This document shows positions 32,880 to 44,613 of a DNA stretch of 64,000 nt, one piece after another. Position numbers and translations under genes: made by a program. Below the pieces are notes generated by a model. It was not told the origin of the DNA and searched no databases. It saw nothing but the letters and a program-made list of their open reading frames with translations. Source of the stretch: Ochotona curzoniae (lineage: Eukaryota > Chordata > Mammalia > Lagomorpha > Ochotonidae); NCBI RefSeq assembly GCF_017591425.1, contig NW_024467120.1:186001-250000 (forward strand), read 5' to 3'. The number at the start of each line of letters is the position of its first letter. Positions within the stretch are counted from its first letter, which is position 1.

Positions 32880-33650
32880 GTAAAGAAATTATGAAACATC
32901 TATTCCATAGAATTATACTCTAGCATTAAAAAAAATGAAATTATACCATTTGCAATAAAATGGTCACAAGCAAAGACCATTATACTCCTTGCAATAACCC
33001 AATCACAAAGGACAATATCATGCATTTTCTCTGAAATAAGGCAACTTCCAAGGAAAATACAACCTAAATAAATAGGTAAATATGTATATGCATCTGTTCT
33101 CATAGATGAAGTGTATAATGGAGACTGGCATACCAGGAATTCAAGACACTCCCAAATAAAACAAGGACTTCCAATGAGACAATAAAATATCCTTGAAAAT
33201 ATGATCCTAGAAGTTGTATTATTTTCTGTATCAGCACTGCCATTGTACATTTAGATAGCAGAATGTTGGACATGTGACTATTCCTGAAGGACTATACTAT
33301 TGTAATAATATTAAGGGGGATGTGAGAGAAGGGAATGAAGAGGAAGAGGATATTTCTGTGCTTATGTAGCTATATCATGAGAAACAGTTTTTAAAATAAA
33401 TGAAAAAATGAATTATTTAAAAATCCTAAACAAACCTTTAGCCAATAAAATTTAACATACAGAAACATAAAATTTGAAATACAAAAAAATAAAATACAAC
33501 ATATTCAAATGAAAAGTTTCATCCATGGATACAGGGTTGGCTTAATATTTAAGAATCAGTTAATATTACTTACAGTATTATATAAAAAACTGAAGAGAAG
33601 AATCATGTGATGATTTCAGTGCCTAATGGCATTTGACATAGCTTTATAAT
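32880..33650 (+). mobile_element. L1 3' end plus ORF2 piece
   Basis: TCTATTCCATAGAATTATAC and CATTTGCAATAAAATGG match the L1 3' region, with an A-rich end near 33,420. The next 200 bp (CATGGATACAGGGTTGGCTT, GATGATTTCAGTGCC) resemble a more upstream part of ORF2. Both are dead fragments. Confidence 0.65.
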
Positions 33651-33724
33651 CTTTGGTGACTAAATGATCATATGGGATACTGGTGCTTTTAGGCTGAAGG
33701 TTAGCCAAATAAGATATTGAGCAG

Positions 33725-34058
33725 AGGGCCTGGCACAATAGTATAGCAGCTAAAATCCTGGCCTTGAACATGCTGGGATTCCATGTGGATGTCGGCTCCA
33801 ATCCTTATGGCCCCGGTTCCCATCAACTCCCTGCTTGTGGCCTGGGAGAGCAGCTGAGGACAGCCCAAGGCTGTGGGACTTGTATCAGTGTGGGAGACAC
33901 AGAGGAGGCTGCTGGCTCCTGATTCAGATTGTCTCAGCCTGAGACATCGTGGCCACTTGGGGAGTTAACCATCAGATGGAAGAGCTTCCTCTTTGTCTCT
34001 CCACGTAGCTGTATATTTGCCATTCCAAGAAAAATAAATAAATCTTTAAAAAAAGATA
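33725..34058 (+). mobile_element. CSINE
   Basis: Forward SINE from GGGCCTGGCACAATAGTATA to an AAATAAATAAATCTTTAAAA tail. Confidence 0.9.
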
Positions 34059-34214
34059 TTGCACCAGACCCAAATATTGGGATTCTTACTAAACAATGTT
34101 AAAAGTTTCCTTGTAGAATCAGAACAGAGTGCAAGAGGAGTTAGGTCATGATGCAACACCAACCAGTTCACATTGAGTCAAGGACAGGTTCTCCCTATAT
34201 TGGGCTAGGCTGCA

Positions 34215-34400
34215 GCATAGCCTTTAAGAAAAAATCATCACTGCCATCTGAGGAGACATCTGGCAGCAGTTCTGTTGCCACCATTTAAAGGAATTAAGCA
34301 CAATAATGGTGGAAGTGAACACAAATCTAAAGAACAGGATATTCCAGGAATAATGAGTTTTTGCCAGGATTCGAGCAGAGGATTCACGCAAGAATTTTCC
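34215..34400 (+). repeat. Third copy of part of block B
   Basis: Direct match to 21,345-21,520 in B1 and inverted match to 37,390-37,570 in B2. Shared words include CTGCCATCT, GCAGTTCTGTTGC and AGGATATTCCAG. Only this short part is present. Confidence 0.7.
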
Positions 34401-34404
34401 TTTT

Positions 34405-34560
34405 TAAAATTTTTATCTATTTTTATTTGAAAGGCAGATTTACAGAAAAAAAAAAAAAGGAAAAGCTGAGGTCTTCATCTACTGGTTCACTCCCTAAATG
34501 CCATAACGTAGCTGATCCAAGCAGGAAATTCCTCTGGGTCTTCCACCTGAGTGCAGGGGA
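34405..34560 (-). mobile_element. Truncated CSINE
   Basis: Left (3') half of a reverse SINE up to GGTCTTCCACCTGAGTGCAG. The rest is replaced by unrelated sequence. Confidence 0.7.
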
Positions 34561-34644
34561 GAACATTATTGTGTTTGATGTATTACACATTACACCACCA
34601 CACAGGATGATGTTGAAAAGAGGGCTTTCCCAGTCATTTTAATA

Positions 34645-34970
34645 GGTATTATGTTTTTGATTATTGGAAAGGCAAATATACAGAGAGAAGGAGCGAGAGA
34701 ACAAAACATCTTCTGTGCCCTGGTTCACTCTTGAAGTGACTGCACAGCAGCACGTAGCCAATTCAAAGCAAAGAGCCAGGCGTTTGTTCCAAATCTTCCA
34801 TGTGGTGAAGGTTCTTAAGACCTTGAGCCACCCTGTACTGTTTTCCCAGGCCACTAGCAAGGAGTCGAATGCGAAGCAGAGCAGCCAGAATAGGAACTGA
34901 CACCCATATGGCATTCTGGTGCACATGAGGCAATTTAGATATTAGGTTATTGTGCCTGGCCAGATAGGTA
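34645..34970 (-). mobile_element. CSINE
   Basis: Reverse SINE with TTGGAAAGGCAAATATACAG, ACTGTTTTCCCAGGCCACTA and a TTATTGTGCCTGGCC right end. Confidence 0.85.
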
Positions 34971-34974
34971 TTAT

Positions 34975-35310
34975 TTTTTTGTCTATTTTCAAAATTTTTT
35001 AAATTTAAGTTTTTCATGATGATTACATGATTGATAAGGGTGGGAAGGATTGAGGGTTAGGGAAAAGTAGCTGAAATCATTGTTTCTAAATTTCTATCCC
35101 CTCTTGACTCTGGGGGAAGGGAAGCTTCCCAAATGTCCCAGTATCCAGAGTTGAGGAACTGCTACCCAGTATCAACCCAGGGTCCCAATGTGGTGCATGT
35201 TCTGAGGGTTTGACCAAGTGGTTTGGATAATTCTGAAATGCTGTCGATTTCAACAATCCAAGGTTGAGGCATTCTTCCCACGCCAATTGGCTGATATAGT
35301 CGACCTAATA
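34975..35310 (-). mobile_element. Poly-T-led dispersed repeat, copy 1
   Basis: Starts with a T/A-rich run and contains CATTGTTTCTA, TCTGGGGGAAGGG and CCAATTGGCTGATATAGTC. A similar segment in the same orientation is at 39,575-39,960. The poly-T start suggests a reverse-oriented retroelement 3' end, probably L1-like; I cannot name the family. Confidence 0.4.
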
Positions 35311-36340
35311 CAGAAATGCTAGTAAAGAAATGCTAGATGAAGGCGGGGAGTATTTGAAGATAGTCCTGGCACTATGTGTTAGGAGAAGTATATGGAAGAT
35401 GATGAGCGAGATATGCACAGGGCTACTGAGTTCAGTATGTAAGGGAGTTCCAGAAGTATTTCTCAAAATATTTTATAGACACCAACTTCAGATCATTCTT
35501 CAGACACTATGGAAAAGAAGGAAAGCCTGCTTTGAACAGAAATGGTGTCAGGCAAATTCCCAAGATAGGTTTCCTGTCTACGTGAAAGGCCATCTGCACA
35601 TTCTGAAACACTTGGGTGTGATGTAGATGTGTAATAAGTGGGGAAGACATGATTGAAACAGCTGTGAGCATGGCTTTAGAGACTGCCCAAAATAGCTTGA
35701 AAGCAAAGGAAAAATAATTTATATTAAAAATCATTGAGATACCCCTGTTTCGAAACATTATCCTGTGTGATGACATAATAGATAATATGTCAAATAGCAT
35801 AGTATTTAACAGAGTAAATGAGGCATTGCAAACAAAATAAAGAGTGGGAAAATATATTCATTCTAGGGCTAAACAATGATCCTCAGCATACTATCCAAGG
35901 AATGCAGTTTAATGACATTTAAAGCAGTTTTGAAAAGCTGTAGAAAGAACCCTATTTTGTAATACAAGAAATTTACGTACTCCATCTTCCTCAATGACCT
36001 GCACCTACCTAAAGCAGTGAGGGAAGAGGAGAATCATGATAAGCAACGCAGCAATGTGGAATCATGCCTCCATGAAATGCCTTTCTTCTCCTTCAACTTG
36101 AGGTAATGCTTCTCAGACACCAAGAATTCTGTGGGTGAAACTCTTGAGGCCATGTGAATGGATTGTTTCCTCATCAAACCCACCCTAACCATGTGCCAGG
36201 GCACAATCGCTTAAAACTAGGAATCAAAGAGAAATGGTTCAGATTTTTTGCTCTGTATAAGGGTCATGACATTGCTGACGTGGTCAATAGTAGGGATTGT
36301 GATTAATTTTTTCCAGAAGGATGTTTGGAAGTTTCACTTG
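35310..36340. other. Unassigned DNA
   Basis: A 98-codon plus-strand frame at 35,330-35,626 has no family resemblance I can name. No other gene, RNA or repeat is recognised. Confidence 0.35.
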
Positions 36341-36344
36341 GTGT

Positions 36345-36790
36345 CTACCTTCATTCCTTGGTAGAAATCCAGTCCATTGATTTTCCTTGATACCTGGTAG
36401 TCTGTCTGCCCAGACACCATAGAGGTCCATATTTCCAAGAACCCATAACTCACCTAGCACTAGCCAAGGACCTGCCGGCTCCTTTTTTGCATCTGGTGGA
36501 GTGAAAGTCCCTGTTCATAGGCCTAGGCAGCCTTCCATCACCCTGCCACCATTACATGCTACTGGGGACATAGGACATGGACTCCAGATTAATGCACCTA
36601 GCATGATGCAAGGAGCAACCGGGCCTTCCCTACATCTGTCAGGTTGAAAATCCCTGATTGCAGACCTAGGCTACCTTCCCTCACTCAGCCATCTTTACAT
36701 GCTGCTGGAGGAGGAGATGGAGCTCCTGTTTGGCATGTCATATGCAATCCAAGAGCCTGCCAGGCCCGGTGACTTGTTTGTGAGAATGAG
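36345..36790. repeat. Imperfect tandem repeat, unit about 143 bp
   Basis: The segment beginning CATCTGGTGGAGTGAAAGTC at 36,490 is repeated, diverged, from 36,633 (CATCTGTCAGGTTGAAAATC). Both then contain CTAGGC...CCTTCC and TACATGCT(A/G)CTGG. A partial third unit may precede it. It could be the promoter monomer array of a retroelement. Confidence 0.55.
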
Positions 36791-37084
36791 TGCATGCTGG
36801 CCTATTTGATTGTGAGTTATAGGATTCCTTCCTGTCCCCTCCATTTTCTTTGAGAGATTTGAAAGGATCAGATGCATGTAACCACAATGAAGTTGGAGAT
36901 GTATTCAGCAGGAGCTAGGTTGTTGGTAAATCAGGTTGCGGCTGAGTGAAAGGAGTATTATAGCCCAGAGAAGCATTATGATCAAGCCTGGGAAAGTCTT
37001 GCCAACTCTGCAGTAGGGGGAGAGTTATAGTTGTGGAGTTGGAGTATAACTTTAGAATGACTTACAAGGAATGAAATGAAGATC

Positions 37085-37352
37085 CAGGTATTGGTGGCTG
37101 GTGCTCAATGGGCTACTCCTCCAACCTTCAAGCACAGGCATCCCATGTGGGTGGCTGTTACTGTCCCGGATGCCACACTTCCAATCCCACTTTCTTGGGC
37201 ACCTGCACTCATGTGGATGACCTGGAGGAAACTCTTGCTCAGCTCAGCTAATTTCAGACATTTTGGGAGTGAACCTGCTAATGAAAAGACTTTAGTTTGT
37301 TTTTCTCTCTGTAAATCAGCCTTTCCAATAAAAATAAATTTAAAAAAAATTA
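37085..37352 (+). mobile_element. CSINE with internal gap, block B2
   Basis: Forward SINE. The centre is deleted between CACTTCCAATCCCA and TTGGGCACCTGCACTCATG. It is the same insertion as B1's U6-bearing SINE. Confidence 0.75.
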
Positions 37353-37579
37353 AAAAGAAAATTCAGGTATGAATTCTCTACTTTAATCCTGGGAAAAACT
37401 CATTGTTCCCGGATTGTCCTGTTATTTAAATTTGCATTCGGTTCTTCCATTGGTGTATTTATTCATGTGAGTGGTGGCAACAGAATTGTTGCCAACTCTC
37501 TCCTAAGATGGCAGCAGACATTTCTTAAGGTGACCACATGCAAGGAACCATTTAACATTGTTCAGTAATGATCCAGATA

Positions 37580-38290
37580 TTTGGGTCTAGTGCAAAGCCT
37601 AACTGGCTCACCCTTCCCCCTCAAGTGCCAGGATACCAATGGACAGTTGTTTAACCCCTGGATCCTCTGTTTCTAATCCATCACATGGATTATTGCCTTA
37701 CAAAGCAACAGAGTATGGGCCACTACCTTGGGACTGAGCACGTATTTGAGAGACCTAGAATAGGCTTCTGTCTCCTGGCTCCAAATAGCTGATCTCTGGC
37801 CTTTGCAGCCACTTGGGGAGTTATCGAATGAATGGAGGAGCTTCTTTGTTGTTCTAAAGGGAAGATGACCCTGTTACTCCTACTTCCTTTTTTTGTTTTA
37901 AGATTTATTTTCTTTTTATTGGAAAATCAGATATACAGAGACGAGGAGAGACAGAGAGAGAGATCTTCCGTCCGATGATTCACTACCGAAGTGAGCGCAA
38001 TGGCCATGGCCGGTTCTATGCCTATCCGAAGCCAGGATCCAGGAACTTCTTCCAGGTCTCCCACAGTGGTGCAGGGTCCCATGGCTTTGAGTTGACCTAA
38101 ACTGCTTTCCCAGGCCACAAAAGGGAGCAGGATCGGAAGTGGAGCTGCCTGCATTGGAACCGGCTCCTCATATGGGATCCAGGCGTGCAAAACCAGGACT
38201 TTAGCTGCTAGGCCAGGCTGCCGGACCCAGTTTCACCTACTTTCTGTGAATCTGTCATTCCAATGAAAATAAATAAATCTTTTTTAAGAA
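37580..38290 (+). mobile_element. CSINE split by another CSINE
   Basis: Forward SINE 37,580-37,860 resumes at 38,231 (CTGTGAATCTGTCATTCCAA) and ends in an AAATAAATAAATC tail at about 38,280. The interruption is a reverse SINE. Confidence 0.82.
37895..38228 (-). mobile_element. CSINE nested in a CSINE
   Basis: Reverse, low-to-moderate divergence copy: TTTTAAGATTTATTTTCTTT, AGATCTTCCGTCCGATGATT, right end CCAGGCTGCCGGACCC. It is not present in B1. Confidence 0.9.
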
Positions 38291-39259
38291 AGAAAAATGT
38301 TGTGACCAATAATTATTATGTTAAAGTATTTGATTTCATTTATTAGCTAGCATAGCAACATTTATCTTCATTTACCAGAAGAATTAAGCTTAAAGGAGTT
38401 AAGCCATTTTTTTTCCCAAATAACATTGATAAGAAGCAAAACTAATTGCAGAATGCTGTCTTTTTATGTAAATTAAAATCTTGTTAATTATCACGTTTAC
38501 ACGAGGTAGCTAGAATAGGAAAATAAATGGAGGGGAAAAGTAGCATAGAAGCTATAGAGCATGGAAGTGAGAGGGAAGTGCGCAGTCAGTAATGGATGCA
38601 CATGGAGTTTCTGTTTAGAATAATAGAAAGTCTTGGAAATGGATATCAGTGACAGTTGTACAGCATTGTAAATGTACTTAATGCCAATAGAGTACTTAAA
38701 ATATTAGATGGTAAAATTTGTTCTACATATGAAACTATATAAATAATATGCTCTTCTTTTAATATCAGACAAGGTTTCATCATGTTTTCATCATGTTTCA
38801 TCTTGTTTTTCCCCACTCACACAACCCAAGCCTAGACTTCTTAGAATCTCTACACCCAGGAACCATGGGTCCATCCAGCACAGCTCTCTAGAATCTTCCT
38901 CTTGTTGCAGGTCCACCTCTTGGCAGGTCTAGGAAGTGTATGGAGGATGCCTCCTGCACCAGGGGCATGGTGAGAGCTGGAGATGCTGAAAGACTCCAAA
39001 TGTCATTTCATGGGGTTACAGAAATGAATGTGAAGAAACAGAAATCCTTCCACAAATTTCTAACTTCTTTCTTTTTCCTTTAATGCCAGTTTCCCAATTC
39101 CAACCTTTTTAATATCAAAATTAATAACTCATTCCTAAAATGTTACCCTGATTATTTAAGCTATCATTATTAAATTGTTCTCAGTGGCCTTCGTTTTGTT
39201 TTTGGTTGTTGTTGTTGTAGTGTTCCCACCAACATATCGGCAAGTGTGCAGGTTTTTAC

Positions 39260-39480
39260 ATTATTTCTCTCCAAGTGTACTCTACCTATACAAGTACACA
39301 GAAACTAAATGTTCCTTGCACATACACACCCTTGTGCATACCTGTTGACACATGCACTTGCATTCACATGTGTACACAGACAGACACACATAGCGTATAC
39401 ACACAGATACATGCACATGCATACTGGTACACACAGAGGAACACACACATAATTAGAGCATCATTTACAATAAACACACA
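39260..39480. repeat. Degenerate CA-rich repeat
   Basis: CACA, CATACACA and CACATGCA words over about 220 bp. The B1 equivalent (19,310-19,330) is only about 20 bp. Confidence 0.75.
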
Positions 39481-39549
39481 GCATCTCTTTCCTAAGGACC
39501 TCCTACAACCAAGCAGGTTCCTTTGAATCACTTTTTATCTATTTCTTCT

Positions 39550-40640
39550 TTTTTTAAATAATCTTACTTAGTTGATTCTGGTACGAAGGGTCAAGGGCTA
39601 CAGGAAAGTGGGTAATACCATTGTTTCCACACTAATATCATTTTTCCCCCTGTATCTGGGGTCAAGGGAGAAAAAAAGGAAAGCCCCACCCAGACTCCCA
39701 TCCATCCAAGGTCCCCCGTGTGAGGCATGCTCCGAGGATCCTGCTCAAGCAGTTTTGACAGTTCAACAGCTCCGATTTTTTGCAAATCTCACCATTCCAA
39801 TTGCAAGGAATCCTATTCAGAATGCATTGGCTGACATAGTCTCCTCATGGTTGGGGTTCTGAGATCAGCAGTTCAGTTGGAGGGATCTCCAAAGAAACTT
39901 CATCTGAGATGATCCCAAACCTGATTCTTGTGTTAGTTTGCCAGTACAGGGTCCAGCACAGTCCGTCGCCCCAATCAGCCTATGCATATGCTGGTTGTAC
40001 CAATTGTTGGGTCAGTTCTGTTCCCAGCCCTGTCTTCCACTATCTATTTCTTTCCTTCCCTCTACTTGGGTTTTGTCTTTTATTCTTCATGTTTTCATTT
40101 CATTTTATATCATCTTGCTTCATTTTATTTCATGTCCTCTCTCACAGTTGTGCTGCTACATGAGGCATCTTAACATAGTAGGTGAGTGAGCAAAAGTCCA
40201 AGACTAGCGTTGAGGCCTGTGGATGAGCATCCTCAGCAGGGCAATGGACCAAGGACACAGGACTGTGTGGTTTAAGAAAGCCGTGAGACAGTTACACACT
40301 GACATCTGTATGAGTCACCTTTTTTGCTTCCTGATCCTTAAGCATTGTGTGGTTATCATTAATGTGGAATGAAGCTATCCGTTATCCGTGTTTGTAGTGC
40401 ATAAGCTGCTATAATTTTACTCTCCAGGCAGTTCAACACAAGATTCAGGCAGTAAGCTTTCTAGATGAACCTCCTTCCTCAAACACAGTGCTTCCCTCAA
40501 GCCACATGCTTCCATAGTTTTCATCTTGTATCTGCCTCATTTCTTATTGACTCAGTTGTGTGCTACATCCCCTCCAACCCTGGTCCTGCCTCGGTGGTCA
40601 TGGTACCTACCTCAAACTATTCTCATTTATGCTGCATAAG
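39550..40640 (-). mobile_element. Poly-T-led dispersed repeat, copy 2, and flank
   Basis: 39,575-39,960 resembles 34,975-35,310 (CCATTGTTTCCA, TCTGGGGTCAAGGG, CATTGGCTGACATAGTC). The continuation to 40,640 has no gene and may belong to the same element or to an L1 3' end. Confidence 0.35.
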
Positions 40641-43135
40641 TTAATACACTAGAAAACCTCCTGTTAATGTCCGTTTTTATTTTCTTAAATGCGTTTTTAA
40701 AACTTTCTCATTTGTTTTTACAGATAATGAATAATACTCTATCAGAAGTATTATCCCATACTTCTCAAATATTTTCTCTCATTCTCTTGGCTTAGGCTTC
40801 ACATTGTTGATGGTTTTCTTTACAATCAATGCAGAAAAAAATTTCACTTCATTTACTCCCATTTGATTATTTGTTTTTATTGCTGGTACTTCCATTTTGT
40901 GTGTGTGGTTTTGCTTTGTTTTGTTTTTAATAAGCTTTTGACTATACTCATGTATTGTAGAGTATCTCCAAAGTTTTTGCTAGTACTATGGTGCAATCAC
41001 ATCATGGGTGTACATCCTTGATCCATTCAGAGTTGATATTGTCTAACGTTTAAGGTAGGGGTTTTCTTTTTATACTTTCCCAACAAATTGATTTTTTCCA
41101 GAATAAATTTTGAATACTTGGTCCTTTTTACATGGATAGAGTCTGGTTTCTAGTAAAGGAAAAAATCAGTTGGGAGTAGATATGTAGTTTCATTACTGGG
41201 ATTTCTATTCTGCTCCATAGATTCTTAGGTTTGATTTTCTGCCAACACCAGGCTGTTTTGATTTCAACTGCCATTTAGTACTTCTTGAAGTCTAGTGTAA
41301 TAATATATGCAGCTTCATTTTTGTTGCTTACAATTGCTTTAGATACTTAGGATCTATTGCAGTCACACATGAATTTTATCATCATTTTCTATTTCTGTAG
41401 CTTGGAAGAACATCATAGAATTTAAAGTAACATCTCATTGAATTTGCAAATTGCTTTAGGTCATGTGTGCATTTGGTGATATTATTTGAATCAATCCATA
41501 CACCTGGTAATTTTTCCTTTATTTAAAATTGTCTTCTATTTCTTTCCTGATGGTTTTGTAATTTTCATGTTAGTGATCCCTCACATTCTTCACTAAATTT
41601 ACCTCAAGGTATTTAATTTTTTTTTTTTTTTTTTTTTTTTTTTTGCAGCTGGTGTGAATGAGACTGATCCCCCACGTTCTTTCTCAGCATGTAATTGTTG
41701 GTACATACAAATTGCTATTTTCATATGTTGACTATTTTTTCCTGAACCTTTACCAAAATTTCTTATGAGTTCTCTCCTATGAGTCTCTTAGAGTTGTGGT
41801 TCCATTATGTACTGAATCATCTCACCTGCAAACAGGAATGGCCTTACTTCCTGTTTTCCTGTTTGTATCCTTCTGATTTGTTTTCTTGCCTGTGGGTCTG
41901 TTCATAAATTTCAGGTCTATATTGAATTGCAGAGGTGAGAGTGGTTATACTTGTCTGGACCTCTATCTTAGTGGAAATGTTTGCAACTTTCCCCAATTTC
42001 ACTTGCTTGTGTTTTTTTTTTTATTTGAAGAATGTTCTTTATGCACTCAATTTGCTTATGAAGTTTTCATGAAACAATGGTATGTTTCACCAAATGGTTT
42101 CTTTTCACAGTTGTGATAATTATTTATTTTTCCACAAGTCATTAATATGACTTATGTATGTTGAAGCATACATGCATTCCAGTGATAAATTCCACTAGGT
42201 ACAGATGAATGACATACTTTAAATGTATTTCCGATTTATTTTATCTAGCATTTTGTTGATGGCTTTTACATCTATGTTCATCAATACTATTGTTCTATAG
42301 TTTGCTTTTGTATCATATCTTGGCTGGGGGATGAAGCTGGCATCACAGAATGAGATTGGGAATTATCCATCTATTTGAATATGTTTTGATAATATAAGAT
42401 TTGGAGTTAGTTCCTCTTGAAAAGATTGATAGATTCAACAGTGGAATTTGGCATTGTGGTTTTCTCTATCAGGAGATTCTTTTTTTTTTTCTTTTTTAAT
42501 TTGTCCTGCCACACTTTTTAAAAATTTATATTTACTTCTTTTAAAATTTTTACCGTCATTCTATGATACAGTTCTATAGGCCCTGGGATCTCCCTATCCC
42601 ATTCCCAAGTTCCCTCTTTCCCCACCAAATTCCCCTGTATTATTACTATCACGTAGTCCTTCATAAACAGTCACATGTTCATCATTGCAGGCATGGACAA
42701 TGACAGAGTCCAGCATCGTATTGCCAAGATAACAGTTTCATTAATACTCCATGTTTAATGTGGAAGTAGAGATGCACACTGCACTGCATACTCACATCTG
42801 AACATGATAGTCTCTATTATACAGTCACCACACATCCCTTAAATGAAAGTACACAATAACATGAAGAAAAGAACATGAAGAAAAGTAGAAATTTACAATG
42901 CCTAAAGTGGCTGATGAAGTGGAGGTTCCACTCTGCCCGTCCGGCCTGCCAGTATCAGGAGATTCTTTATTAATGATTCCATCCCTATCCTAGCTATTAT
43001 TCCATTTATATCTTCTATGTTACCAAGCCTCAATTTTAGTAAATTGTGTATGTCAATAGATGCATCTAATTCTTTTACATTTTTCAATCTATGTTTGTAG
43101 TAATTTCTGATGATTATTCATATACCTATTCTGTC
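40640..43135 (-). mobile_element. Old L1 ORF2, minus strand, interrupted
   Basis: Reverse-complement L1 ORF2: CATGGGTGTACATCCTTGATCC, TTGTATCCTTCTGATTTG, CATCTATGTTCATCAATACT, TAGTTCCTCTTGAAAAGATT. A 28-base T run lies at 41,617-41,644. A younger L1 3' end interrupts it at 42,483-42,953. All frames are broken. Confidence 0.8.
42483..42953 (-). mobile_element. 5'-truncated L1 3' end with target-site duplication
   Basis: About 470 bp of the L1 3'UTR module inserted into an older L1. Exact 15-bp duplications ATCAGGAGATTCTTT flank it at 42,468-42,482 and 42,954-42,968. The poly-A tail (as T) is on the left. Confidence 0.93.
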
Positions 43136-43139
43136 TGCT

Positions 43140-44340
43140 ATGATACTTAAAAATGTAACATAACTCAGAACCAGAATACAAAATGCAATTTGACAATGGT
43201 TATCAGAGTAAAAGATTCCAAAACTTATCACAGGGCAGCTATAATTTAAACAGCCTGGTACTGAGACTAGCCATAAAATTCAGTGAAACAGAATGAACAA
43301 AAGACTATCAAGAGGCAACAATCAAATGGAAGAAATATTTGTAAATTATGTAACTTACACAAAATTAATATGCAGTATTTCAGGTAGGATGGAGTTGGTC
43401 CAAAGAGAGGAGCAAGAAGCCTCTTCTGAGACTCCCATGTGGGTGCAGGTTCCCAAAGTTGTGGTACCTTTACTACCCATCACTGCTTTGCCATTAACAA
43501 GTAGGGAGCTGGATGGGAACTGTAGCAGCCAGGACAGGAACTGATGCCTTATTGAGACAGTGGTGTGTTCAAGGTAAAGGTTTAGTGACTGATCCATTGC
43601 ATCATGTCTTTTTTTCTATGTTTACAAACCAAGCATTATATAAATCTATGCGTCTGAGATTACCTGCAGATAGTAACAACATCTGTTAGCCAACGTATTC
43701 ATGATTGTTTTTTGTTATTTAATTAGTAGGCAATCTATACTGAGTGAATGACTCTATAATAACAAAGGCCTATTGTGCTGTTTCTCCATGGTCTTTATGG
43801 CTCCCAAACCTAGATGCCATTAATCCAAACATCTATCCAGACTGATGGTGGGACTTTTACCTGAGGCAAGCATGCTTCTAACATAATGTTTTTCCCATAA
43901 AATATTGTGAGAAGTTTGTGTTTGTCAATAAGGTGAGATCACTTACTAGAATGACTGCAAATCAGGGTTAGTGAAGCCTGTACAAAACTAGTGCTAAAGA
44001 TAAGAAGTCCTCATATCAGTGGATTAATGAGCAAAGAAAATGTAATACAGATACACTGTGGAATATTATTCAGCCATTAAAAATGAAATTCTGTCCTTTA
44101 CAACAAACTGATACAACTAGAAACCACTATACTTAATGAAATACACCAGTATTCAAGAGCAAATAGCAAGCATGTTTTCTCTCATCTGTGGTGACTAATA
44201 CACAGAATATAAAACCACAATATACAGGAGCAAGATTGATACTTCAAGAATTATAGTTTATAGCCTTGTCTATGCTCTTGAGAAAAAACAGGGTTTTCTT
44301 GCTTTCCTATATTCTCACTGCATTATTTACTTAATGTAAT
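43140..44340 (+). mobile_element. L1 ORF2/3' fragments, plus strand, with SINE
   Basis: 43,150-43,360 resembles late ORF2 (CAGCCTGGTACTGAGACTAG). 43,960-44,330 resembles the L1 3' region (GTGGAATATTATTCAGCCAT, TTTTCTCTCATCTGTGG). The switch from minus L1 to plus L1 near 43,135 shows two elements or an inversion. Confidence 0.7.
43375..43607 (-). mobile_element. CSINE, partial
   Basis: Reverse SINE body with AGAAGCCTCTTCTGAGACTC and AGTAGGGAGCTGGATGGGAA. Its left tail is missing. Confidence 0.75.
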
Positions 44341-44347
44341 GTTAATC

Positions 44348-44613
44348 TTCACATTTTTTATGATTGCTCAAAAATAGCTTTGTGACAGCACAAATGAGTA
44401 TGACAGTTCTATTTTTATTTATATCATAATGGTGGCTAATCACAAACCAAATTATTATCACATCACAATGTTTTATGACAACAAAATGGCTGTTTCTGAG
44501 AGAAAGTGTTACTGCTGGCACAGTGTGTGCTTCATAGCCTCATGAATAATTTTCATGAGACTCTAGTAGTATTATGGTATCAAAATTTGCCATGATATAA
44601 CAGCAGTATTTAT
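44348..44613 (+). repeat. ATGAYATCA tract, left arm of higher-order copy 1
   Basis: Aligns directly with 54,518-54,774. Shared words are TAGCTTTGTGACAGCA, ATCATAATGGTGGCTAATCA and GAGACTCTAGTAG. It stops exactly at the PITPNB pseudogene target site. Confidence 0.85.

Larger units (their letters stand above)
36690..39520 (-). repeat. Duplication block B2 (inverted copy of B1)
   Basis: Reverse-complement partner of 19,290-22,280. It shares two SINE insertions with B1 (37,085-37,350 and the split SINE at 37.6-38.3 kb) and lacks the B1-only SINEs and U6. A CA-rich degenerate repeat at 39,260-39,480 is much expanded relative to B1. Confidence 0.8.

Noticed and set aside
39275..39526. 83-codon Thr/Cys/His-rich frame
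   Set aside because: Derived from the CA-rich degenerate repeat in block B2.
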